A program made the position numbers and the translations under genes. From NCBI RefSeq assembly GCF_041296385.1, contig NC_091016.1:19071497-19135496 (forward strand): a stretch of 64,000 nucleotides of DNA. Direction: 5' to 3'. Positions 26,073 to 33,930 of the stretch are shown in pieces. Position 1 is the stretch's first letter. Every line of letters begins with the position of its first letter. The stretch comes from Aphelocoma coerulescens. Lineage: Eukaryota; Chordata; Aves; Passeriformes; Corvidae. A model generated the notes under the pieces. It had not been told where the DNA came from and ran no database searches. It saw nothing but the letters and a program-made list of their open reading frames with translations.

Positions 26073-26217
26073 GAGGAGTGCAGCCAGTAGAGGAAGCCAG
26101 CACACAGCTTACATCAGCCTGCATCAGGTTGCTGGGCGACCAGGAAATCTGCACGTGTTGCCATGACGATGTCACTTCATCATCATTCAGTGCACAGTTC
26201 CGAGGAGTGCAGCCAGT
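26073..26217. promoter_or_regulatory. Candidate cis-regulatory motif cluster with a duplicated 16-mer
   Basis: The 16-mer GAGGAGTGCAGCCAGT occurs at 26073-26088 and 26202-26217. Between the copies lie GTTGCTGGGCGACC (26128-26141), a CACGTG E-box (26152-26157) and GTTGCCATGACGATGTCA (26157-26174). The last joins an X-box-like left half to a CRE-like TGACGATGTCA. The grouping is suggestive of an enhancer or distal promoter. No transcript can be tied to it. Confidence 0.3.
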
Positions 26218-26775
26218 CCTCCCTGCGCACATTCCGGGACAGAAAAATGTGGGATCAAGCAGGAGCTGGGCAGCGCGGTGGGCGGGGGTGCCGTAGGCAG
26301 AGCCTCTTGCTCGGGCAAGGCACGCAGGGCTGCTGGGAGAGGTCTTTAACCTTTTCCTCTTCATACTTTGTGGTTCAGCATTTTCCTCTGGCGTTTCTCA
26401 GACGATGCCATGTCTGATATCTGTGACAGCCACGCACAGCATGCAGATGGGCAACCCACTCTGCGGGAGGTGGCAGCACGCTCCTACCCTCACCACAGCC
26501 AGGGGAAGCTCATAAGGGAGGGTAAATACTCCGTCTGGGAGGAGAGGGAGCTGCTGGTGTGTCACTGACAGCACATGCTGCTTCCCAGGCTCTCACAGCA
26601 ATAGCATGACTACTACTGTGCATGATGCTCATGGTGAATAGCACCAAAAATAATATGGTGACAATGTTAAAGACAACTGGAATGCCACAGGATGCCTCAC
26701 TTACCCAGGAAGGATGAGCAAGCTGGAGCTTGTGTAGGTAACCTCAGCTTGGTGTCACTGTCCAGATTTGGCTTG

Positions 26776-26811
26776 CGATCTTTAAGGTCACTTCCAACCC
26801 AAACCATTCCA
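26776..26811 (+). repeat. CR1 LINE 3'-end scrap
   Basis: GATCTTTAAGGTCACTTCCA followed by ACCCAAACCATTCCAT matches the CR1 3' terminus in sense orientation. Only about 36 bases remain. Confidence 0.75.
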
Positions 26812-27443
26812 TCCTGCAGTGTTGAGCTCCTTGGAAATGAGAAGAGAATGAAGGCTTTGACTGGAAAACAGGCACATTGTTAACCAGGCCTCAGTATTGA
26901 GCCCACAGGTCAGCAAAAGCCAACACCTACAACCACACTGAAGCAAGCAGAAAGGGATGGTAGCGAGCAGAGTCTCTGCCCCACTGTGGAAAATAACCAC
27001 TGTGGTCACCAATCACCTTTACTGCCCTGCTCCACACTCACCTTCTGCCACTAAACCACTGCTCATTTGCAAAACCCACCATCAGCTACCAGTGCCCCAA
27101 GCACTGCAGATTATGGAAAGGTTTTAGAGAGGAAAATCTTGCCAGGCAGGTGCAATAGTCAGTTCTGGCCCCAAAGACACTGGAGGGATCACCACTGGTT
27201 TGTGATGACCAGGCAGATGAAATGATAGATGATCTCAAGCTTTCAGGTGAATTATTCACAGCTGACAAGGGACCAGCCCTGCCAGATAAAACATAACGGC
27301 AGAGAGGGAGAAGTCCTAGATAAAGACACAGCTGGAGAGGAGGATTTGAAACAAGTCACATTGAGGAGCTGTTCAAAAATAAGATTGCAGCCCAGTGTGA
27401 TGGAAGAAGGGGCAGCTGGTGTTGAACACTGTGGGAAGTGCTC

Positions 27444-27447
27444 CCTG
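27444..27447. repeat. Target-site duplication, left copy (CCTG)
   Basis: CCTG directly precedes the solo LTR at 27448 and is repeated directly after it at 27908-27911. Confidence 0.6.
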
Positions 27448-27907
27448 TGATGCCTTTTCCTGGTCTTAAAATCAAGAGTCATACACGGTTAGAAGGGGAA
27501 AAGGGATTTTACCTTGGTATTTATTTTTAACGATCCTTAGGTGTACGTGTCCAGGTCATACGCATCGAGATGCACCCCGCCAAGCATCTCCCCCCAGCAT
27601 CGGGTATAACATTATAGGTGTTACTAATTAGCAGATCTATCAAAGATTCTCCAATGAGAGGCTCAAGTGAGCCCCCCTCCCCAAGGAACCTTCCCCTGGA
27701 TGGTTCTATCTTGGTTTACAGAATGTGTTCTGGAGAGGACCTTGGGGTCTGGGGCACATTGATCTCTAGCTACAAAGCTTCTAAAATGTTTAGTCTCTTA
27801 GCTTAACAAACAAGTCCAAGAATGTTGGCAAAAAGCACTGGAATACAGAAGCTGTAAAAAGGTATAACAGGGGTATAAAAGAAAAGGCAAAAATCTTCAT
27901 GGCATCA
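27448..27907 (-). mobile_element. Solo LTR of an endogenous retrovirus, - strand, 460 bp
   Basis: Read on the - strand, the element starts TGATGCC and ends GGCATCA, a perfect 7-bp terminal inverted repeat with canonical TG...CA ends. It is flanked by a 4-bp duplication (CCTG on the + strand). An AATAAA signal on the - strand (TTTATT at 27521-27526) falls about 75 bases before the 3' end, giving a normal R-U5 layout. No internal retroviral region is attached, so it is a solo LTR formed by LTR-LTR recombination. A 4-bp duplication is common among class I (gamma-like) retroviruses. Family assignment needs a repeat library. Confidence 0.75.
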
Positions 27908-27911
27908 CCTG
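27908..27911. repeat. Target-site duplication, right copy (CCTG)
   Basis: Matches 27444-27447 on the other side of the solo LTR. Confidence 0.6.
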
Positions 27912-27933
27912 CATACTGGGATGCAAGGGACAT

Positions 27934-27939
27934 GGTCAG
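27934..27939. repeat. Target-site duplication, left copy (GGTCAG)
   Basis: GGTCAG stands directly before the TG of the 5' LTR and is repeated directly after the CA of the 3' LTR at 30213-30218. A 6-bp duplication is typical of alpha/beta-type (class II, ERVK-like) retroviral integrases. Confidence 0.85.
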
Positions 27940-28230
27940 TGTTTGGGTTCCTCCCCCCCGCCATGTGGTCCTGGGAAAGGGGCCCTGGGGGGGGGACACA
28001 CGGGCTTTCCCTGCTCCCTGGTCAACCTCGTTCCAATTGGTTGTTTTGTGTTCCCCTTCCCGGGGGAAGGATCCTCGGGTCCCGTGATTGCCGCAGTTTC
28101 CTCAGCATCCTCAGCCATGTGGCTGGAGAAATAAACATCTCTGAAAACATCTATCAAGAATCAGTCCATATATTCTTTTCCACGAGCCTCGTTGTCTGAT
28201 ACACGTGTTGCAACCATCCCCATTGCAACA
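27940..28230 (+). repeat. 5' LTR of the cold-shock-domain retroelement
   Basis: It begins TGTTTGGG and ends CCATTGCAACA. It contains a CCAAT word in the first third and AATAAA at 28130-28135. It aligns over its full length with the 3' LTR. The longest shared blocks are around TTGGTTGTTTTGTGTTCCCC and the polyadenylation region. No clear TATA box was found upstream of the AATAAA. Confidence 0.88.
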
Positions 28231-28341
28231 TTTGGTCAGAGAATGTGACCAGAACGATCCCTTGGAGGACAGCGACTGTGATTTGTGAGTAAACTCTGGA
28301 TTTCTCTTCTTGTTTTTGTTTTGCTGTTCCATCTCCAAATT
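28231..28341 (+). other. Retroviral leader with possible primer-binding site
   Basis: Immediately after the LTR comes TTTGGTCAGAGAATGTGACC. A TGG start close to the LTR end is where a tRNA primer-binding site is expected. I cannot assign the 18-mer to a tRNA with confidence, and it may be mutated. The leader runs to the ATG of the gag-like frame. Confidence 0.4.
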
Positions 28342-28557
28342 ATGGAGGAACCGTGGAAAAATGCGTGGCTCGCCGAGCCGCATATGGACATTTATCTTAA
28401 ACTTGAAAAGATTATTGAACAACAATTTGTAAATTTTAGCTTAATTCAAACTCAGAAGGAACTGAAACACTTCCTGGCATGGTTGTTTAAGAACTTTTTC
28501 TATGTTTCTTGGGACTTGATTCTTTTGGAATACCGTTTGGACACAGTTAATTTCTGA
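28342..28557 (+). pseudogene. Truncated gag matrix-like remnant
   Basis: The frame opened by ATG at 28342 reads 71 codons to a TGA at 28555-28557. An upstream in-frame ATG at 28285 lies in the leader. The middle contains TQKELKHFLAWLFKNFFYVS, an amphipathic, tryptophan-containing helix pattern reminiscent of the N-terminal matrix domain of class II retroviral Gag. After the stop the same frame shows further stops (28594-28596 and 28618-28620), while another frame continues with TETVEECQLCPGKG. That suggests frameshifts followed by loss. Capsid and nucleocapsid are absent. Assignment to matrix is by pattern only and needs a profile search. Confidence 0.5.
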
Positions 28558-28639
28558 GTCAAAATATATGCCGATGGAAGAATGTTTTCGTGAATATTAT
28601 TTAATTACCGAGACTGTTGAGGAATGTCAGCTGTGTCCT

Positions 28640-29100
28640 GGCAAAGGGAGGCATGCCTCAGGGACTGTGCGACCCAGGCCATGTGTGCCGAGTGCAGTTC
28701 CTGTGCACGGGCAGAGCATCACGAGCTGCAGTGTCGGTGGCGGAGCGAGGCGCGGCGGGAGCGGCGTGACCTGGTGGTGCCCGCCTGGCCCTGCACAGCA
28801 CATGGTGGAGCGAGCTCTGTGAGAGAGGCGGCACACGGGCGGTGGCCGGCGGCGGTGGAGCGGAGCCGTGCCCAGCCAAAACGCGCTCTGGAGCAGGGCA
28901 TGGGGGGACGTTGCTTGGGGGCCTGGCCGAGACGTGGGCATGGCCCCAGGCAGCGGCAGCAAAGCTGAGAGCAGAGCAGACGGCGCGTGGGGAGCTGAGT
29001 GGCGCGGCCCGGCCTGGCCCAGCCCATGTGGCCCCGAATGTGACCCCGGGAAGAGCGCGCAGGCACGAGCAGCCCTGACAGCCCCGGCAGCACTGGAAAC
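28640..29100 (+). other. GC-rich segment between the gag remnant and the cold-shock ORF
   Basis: About 460 bases, much richer in G+C and CpG than anything around it, with frames open on both strands. The + frame from 28624 to 28968 is Arg/Ala/Cys-rich and includes MCAECSSCARAEHHELQ. It could be decayed gag, or the captured GC-rich 5' part of the host mRNA, since Y-box genes have GC-rich leaders and Ala/Pro/Gly-rich N-termini. I could not decide between these. Confidence 0.35.
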
Positions 29101-29115
29101 ACCCACAATTCCAAC

Positions 29116-29643
29116 ATGGGAGCAAGCAAAAAGAAAAATGAAACCAAGAACACAATGAGACAGAAAACAGCAGCAACTCGGAAAAAAGAAAAAATCATCG
29201 TAGCTAAGGTTTTAGGAATAGTAAAATGGTGTAATGTTAAACAAAATTATGGTTTTATAATGAGATGTGACAACGAGGAAGACATATTCATTCATAGAAC
29301 TGCTATTAAAAAGAAAAACCCTGAAAAATATATCCCAAGCTTAGGAAATGGAGAAATAGTAGAGTTTAAAATAATCCAAGGAAGGAGAGGGTTACAAGCA
29401 GCAGAGGTCACTGGGCCTGATGGTGTTTCTGTAAAAGGCAGTATATATGCTGCAAATCATAATCATGTCAACCAATATCCCCATTATAAGTCCCCCCTAC
29501 AGTCTCCCTTTCCCTTTTACCCTATATCCTATTACTCCCAGTGTATTCCCTATCCATTTTTTCACCCATGGTTTCCCTCACAAAACCATACCTTTTCCGA
29601 TTGTTTCCCCAAAAATCCCTTTCCAATGCCGAGTGGGGGATGA
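29116..29643 (+). CDS. Y-box type cold-shock-domain protein encoded inside an endogenous retrovirus
   Basis: This is an intact 175-codon frame with a favourable start context (A at -3, G at +4). Residues 1-26 are Lys/Arg-rich. Residues 27-113 form a complete cold-shock domain of the vertebrate Y-box family (YBX1/2/3), single-strand RNA and DNA binders acting in mRNA packaging and translation. Seen directly: VAKVLGIVKWCNVKQNYGFI, the RNP2-type motif DIFIH (56-60), TAIKKKNPEKY (62-72) and VTGPDGVSVKGSIYA (98-112). The nucleic-acid-contacting W38, F47, F58 and H60 are kept. RNP1 is altered (QNYGFI instead of NGYGFI), and KWF has become KWC. The tail from about 118 is Pro/Tyr/Phe-rich, ends MPSGG, and does not resemble the alternating basic/acidic tail of cellular Y-box proteins. 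The domain is intronless, so a spliced mRNA was probably captured. Expression is unknown. Confidence 0.82.
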   Translation: MGASKKKNETKNTMRQKTAATRKKEKIIVAKVLGIVKWCNVKQNYGFIMRCDNEEDIFIHRTAIKKKNPEKYIPSLGNGEIVEFKIIQGRRGLQAAEVTGPDGVSVKGSIYAANHNHVNQYPHYKSPLQSPFPFYPISYYSQCIPYPFFHPWFPSQNHTFSDCFPKNPFPMPSGG

Positions 29644-29921
29644 CAAGGGAGAGAAAAAGAAATTAAACTATTTTTGTTTAGAGTTCCAACAGGTACAAAT
29701 TGAAGAAACCCTCTCCTGCCCTAGTTTTCCCACAAAGCATGCTCAAAGAGTCCTGTCTCCCTTCTGCCAGCCCTAAGATGTTCCAGAGAAAAAATCCATT
29801 TGGACATTTACAGACTCAGGAGGGTGGCTTGTTTTGTTTTGAAACTGTCGTTGTTATCTCATGTTTATCCAGTTGTTTCAAATATTAAGTTTAAAATCTC
29901 TTTTTGTTAAAAATAAACGGG
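29644..29921 (+). other. 3' internal segment of the retroelement
   Basis: AT-rich non-coding-looking sequence. One frame ends FETVVVISCLSSCFKY before a stop at 29886-29888, a hydrophobic Cys-rich end that could be the last scrap of an envelope transmembrane subunit. This is weak evidence. The bases before the LTR (AAAAATAAACGGG) would be the place of the polypurine tract but are not a clean purine run. Confidence 0.35.
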
Positions 29922-30212
29922 TGAAATATCGGGGTCCCTCCCCCTGCCATGTAGCCCTGGGAGAGGGGCCCTGAGGGGAGGCACGGGGTTCCCCTGGCCC
30001 TGGTCAGCCTCGTTCCCCATTGGTTGTTTTGTGTTCCCCTGCGCGGGCAAGGACCCTCGGGTCCCGTGATTGCCGCAGTTCCTCGGCAGATCCCGGCCAT
30101 GCAGCTGGAGAAATAAACATCTCTGAAAACATCTACCAAGAATCGGTCCATATATTCTTTTCCACGGGCCTTGTTGTCTGATACACGTGTTGCAACCATC
30201 CCCGTTGCAACA
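29922..30212 (+). repeat. 3' LTR of the cold-shock-domain retroelement
   Basis: It begins TGAAATATCGGGG and ends CCGTTGCAACA, 291 bp, exactly as long as the 5' copy. AATAAA lies at 30112-30117. By eye it differs from the 5' LTR at roughly 35-40 positions, mostly in the first half; the stretch around the polyadenylation signal is nearly identical. Confidence 0.88.
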
Positions 30213-30218
30213 GGTCAG
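30213..30218. repeat. Target-site duplication, right copy (GGTCAG)
   Basis: Perfect match to 27934-27939, closing the provirus-like insertion. Confidence 0.85.
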
Positions 30219-31341
30219 CCCTGAGGTGGTTGGCCTGATGGCTCCTCTTTGCAATGTCAGTCACCTCACTCGGGCCGGGGACTGATTTCAAGACGGACTT
30301 TTCTGGTTTGAGCAACAACAAGCCCTTTTCTTTCCCGTTCTCAGACAAGGTTTAGGCACAGGTGAATCCAATGTGAACTTGGCCAGATGAAAATCCAGAA
30401 ACGGGACATGCAGGAGCTTCCTATGAATTCAGGTGTGAAGGCTGCACAGATTTCTCCAGAAGCCCTGCCAGCCTCCTGCCTGCCTGCTCTGGCTGCCTGT
30501 GCCTGGGACCAGCTCATCAAAGTCAACAGGCATCATTACAGAGGCTTTTCAGTCAGGTTTGGACAATACCAGCCACATTTCTTTCTCTGAATACCAAGTA
30601 TCTACTCCAGGTTGTACTCAGGGTTGAAGAGCTGAAGCGCTGAGAGCAGAAAGAGAATACTCTGTTTCATATAGTCTGAATCCCAGTCCTGCTCACTGCT
30701 ACTCTTATCCCAGGGCAAGGTGTCCTGGCAATGAAACATCAAATCCAGCCCTTGCTCTGTCAGTATGTGTTTTGCCTGGGTACCCAGAAAAATGCTTATT
30801 CTTTTCCTTTCCCTTCTTAAAATTTAAGTTTGCAATGCCAGACTACGTGGTAAACACTTCCATAGGAACAATATTAAGGAAATGGAAAAATTCACATCAT
30901 TTGCCAGTCTGTTCATGCTTGGAGCAGCATCCAGGGTTTGGGTTTGAAAATAACCTTTACATTTCATTTAATAACTGCTATCAAAATCCTATCTGAACCC
31001 TGATGTAATTATTTTTTTCTCCTTTCTCCTTCCCATTTTCCACATCCATCTGAGGGAAGAATGACAAAATATTGCCATTATGTGTCCTTCATGTCTCCAT
31101 ACAACTCTTTGTGATTTAGCTGGTATTTGACTCAGCCATTTGAAAGAGCAGATTGTACACCACATATCCAGGCAGCTCCTTTCTCAGTGAAGGGAAGGAA
31201 AATTGCTGGTACTACACAAAACCTTCTGTATTTTGCTTTCCATGTATGTTTTCACCTTTGTGTTCTGCGGCTTTTTAAAATGACCAGACTCGCCCAACCA
31301 ACACAAATCTATTTTCTTTCCATTTTCTCCTTCTTCTCCTC

Positions 31342-31366
31342 TTTTTTTTTTTTTTTTTTTTTTTTT
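31342..31366. repeat. Poly(T) tract of 25 bases
   Basis: An uninterrupted T run preceded by a pyrimidine-rich CTCCTTCTTCTCCTC. It could be the A tail of something inserted on the - strand, but no gene-like sequence or target duplication was found beside it. Confidence 0.9.
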
Positions 31367-33539
31367 CAAAGGGAGGTTGTGTTTGTATTTCCATTGGACA
31401 CCCCCTGGGACTGATTGCGAGGGGAGGCAAAGGTTTTTGTCTCATCTGTGCCCCAAATGTCAAGCTCTACATTTGATCTGTGGGGTCACAGTTGTGGTGA
31501 CACTGGTCACAGGCAGGTGGCCCTGCCCTTTTCCATAGGGAAAGGTAATGCTGTTCCTTCTTTGCAGTTACCATGAGGAAAGATGTGGGAAAAGCCCCTC
31601 TTGTTTCAAACCTAACACTTAGTTCAGAGTTACCTTAGGACAACAGGGGTTTTTACCCAGGGTGATCATGAGAGTGGTTTCATCTCATTTGTGGTTTCAC
31701 AGTCACAACAGAGGTGGAAAAATAGACAATGGAACTATGGGAAAGATTGCTTGGTTCCCACATCAGGCCAGGTAGAAGCTGGTCAGAGCAAAGGTTTGCA
31801 CAGCCCATTACCTGAAAAGGGGCTCTTGGGAGAAGAATAAAATTAGGGCAAAACCACAAGGGTTCTTACTCACAAACCCTACACATCTCCATGTTGTTGA
31901 GGAGCTTGGCACTAGAGATCTTTTCTGGGCCTCCAAAGGGTCTTCTGCCAACGTGCCTGCTCTTCCCTTGGACTCTGCTTTTTTCTCACCACGCAAAGGC
32001 CCAGCTCCTTGCTGCTGTGGCCCCACAACCACAAGCGATGCAATGGGCAGACCTCCTGTTGGAGGGGCATGGGGTGAGCCTTGCCACATGTGACTGCTGC
32101 CAGTGCCCCCCTCCTCATCTCCTGCCAGCCCCCACCCGTACAGGATTCCTTCCTGGCCCCAAAGCAGTGCCAGAGTGGAGTGATAGCTTTCTGTTTCTTT
32201 GTCATTCAGGTCAAAAGTGCTCAAGCAGGCAATGAAATGGGGACTGTGGGATGGTGGGCAAGGGCATGGAGAGAGAGCCACAGAAATGGCTCTCAACAGC
32301 TGGCAGGGAATAAAAATAGCTCTGCTGGTGCATGGCTATAAAAAGGTTTATATGCTGCACTTTGAAGGAGAAAATTGACTCCATTACAGTCAAGTGGCTC
32401 GGTGCCTTCAACTGTGTCTGGACACATCTGATTCTCAAAGAAATTGTTTTGATGCCTTTTGGTGTGCTCCTTTAACAGTGCTATGCAACCCCTGTGCTCA
32501 GGCACCTCCTCTTCACACCACTGCCTTCTCTGTGCCCACTGCACCTGGAGGAGGCAGAAATAATTGCATTCAAGGTCTCCAATCTTCCCTTGGTCCTGCT
32601 AATGCTTTCCCAGGTGCTTTCGAGCCCGTGGTCCCTCCTGTCATAGAATCTTCTCTGTCTCTGACAGCAAGAGTCTTTTGCATGTGCTTGGCTGAGGTTC
32701 TGACTGCAGATGCCCCTGGCAGCCAGCAAAGAGCGCTCATACCAACCACTGCTGCATTTTGGCTTCGTGTCCCCATCAGAGATCCTCCTCCTCATCTCCT
32801 TCCCCCTCTGTGGCCCAGGGAATGCTACCCTCAACTCCTCTGAGTTTGGGAGATGTGCGACTCATGGCTCTTTGGGACTGTGCCCATGCTCCCAGCTGGG
32901 ACCAGTGGTACCACGCCTCATTTTTCTGTGGAAACACCCACCTGGGTGAGGACCCTTGTGTCAGCTGTGCTGTAGGACTGTGAGTTCCATGGTGCTTTTT
33001 CCTAGTCTTGAAGCATCTGCTTCTCTGCTGAGCTATGGGGACATCAGCAAGTGCCATCTCTCCCCAGTGAGCACACACACACCCATGGCAGCCCTGTGTG
33101 GGCATTGCTGGCGCTGGATCTGGACATCTGTGAGACAGAAAAAAAAAATCTTTATCAGAATTTGTCAGATTGGACTTGGGATAGCGGGTTCCGCTTCCAA
33201 GGACTTTGATTAGAGCTACATGGGTTAATTGCTGCCGAGAATTTGGCCAGGTGTACAAGTGTCACATGAAAGCCCAGAGTTTAAAGCAATTTTTGGCTTT
33301 GAAAGATCCTGTGTGTTGGCTGCTCCTGCCTCAGTAAATGACTCATTTTGTTACAGTCACATATGCTTTAGAGGCACTGGCCTTTCTGGCACACCCAGAT
33401 TCCCTGTGGGAATCCCAGATGCTGATGTTCCCCTGCATGGGCACAGCCTAGCAAGCTGCTAACGGGGCACCATGGGTGATGGAGAATGAAGTTTCATCTT
33501 CATTTCGGAGCAGCAGCCCCAGCGAGCAGATGCAGCCAA

Positions 33540-33930
33540 GTGACGCTGACATTTAAAGCAACTCCCCAGATTACATTACAGAGATTATATTTAATATGGA
33601 TGGCCAAATCTTTCAAACAAAATCAATGTTCTTTTACTTAATAATACCCTTGCCACATCTTAATGAAGGCTCCTCCAGCCCAAGGCCCCATTCTTCTGCC
33701 GTCATTTGGTTGCGTGACTTCGCTGACTGCATCAGATGGTGCATAATGCTATTTTCATCCCTTTCTATTGGATTTTATGCGTTCCCATCCTTGATTTGTC
33801 AATTGCCGGATCAATTAATCAAGGGACTCTTAGGGGAGAAACATTTTTATTACTGAGAAGGAAGGGGAATTCATTTAAATTCTGCATCTTCCTGCAGCAT
33901 CCAACATCTATAATTAACTCTCCCCACCGG
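33540..33930. other. Candidate conserved non-coding element
   Basis: A low-CpG, repeat-free block with many AT-rich homeodomain-like words, such as GGATCAATTAATCAAGGG near 33808 and TATAATTAAC near 33910. Its texture resembles deeply conserved vertebrate enhancers. Conservation is untested here. Confidence 0.25.

Larger units (their letters stand above)
21723..27443. other. Intergenic region, no gene recognised
   Basis: About 5.7 kb without a supported gene. It includes GA-rich and AT-rich simple repeats, a motif cluster near 26.1 kb and a CR1 scrap near 26.8 kb. An AT-rich block around 25190-25290 with TAATTGAATTAACG looks like a possible conserved element. Confidence 0.5.
27940..30212 (+). 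mobile_element. Defective endogenous retrovirus carrying a Y-box cold-shock-domain ORF
   Basis: The whole insertion is 2273 bp. It comprises a 291-bp 5' LTR, a leader with a short matrix-like gag remnant, a GC-rich segment, an intact cold-shock-domain frame, a short AT-rich tail and a 291-bp 3' LTR, bounded by a 6-bp duplication. No capsid, protease, reverse transcriptase, integrase or surface-envelope sequence is seen, so mobilisation would have needed a helper virus. This is the architecture of retroviruses that transduced a cellular mRNA in place of viral genes. The LTRs differ by roughly 12-15% by eye, which suggests an old insertion. The capture is an inference from the sequence; whether the element is multicopy or transcribed cannot be seen here. 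Confidence 0.85.

Noticed and set aside
28627..29198. Three long - strand open frames (about 160-170 codons)
   Set aside because: They lie opposite the GC-rich block and the start of the cold-shock ORF in low-stop GC-rich DNA; composition is Arg/Pro/Ala-rich and no domain is visible.
31342..31366. Poly(T) run as evidence of a processed pseudogene on the - strand
   Set aside because: No gene-like sequence or target duplication was found next to it; simple slippage is enough.
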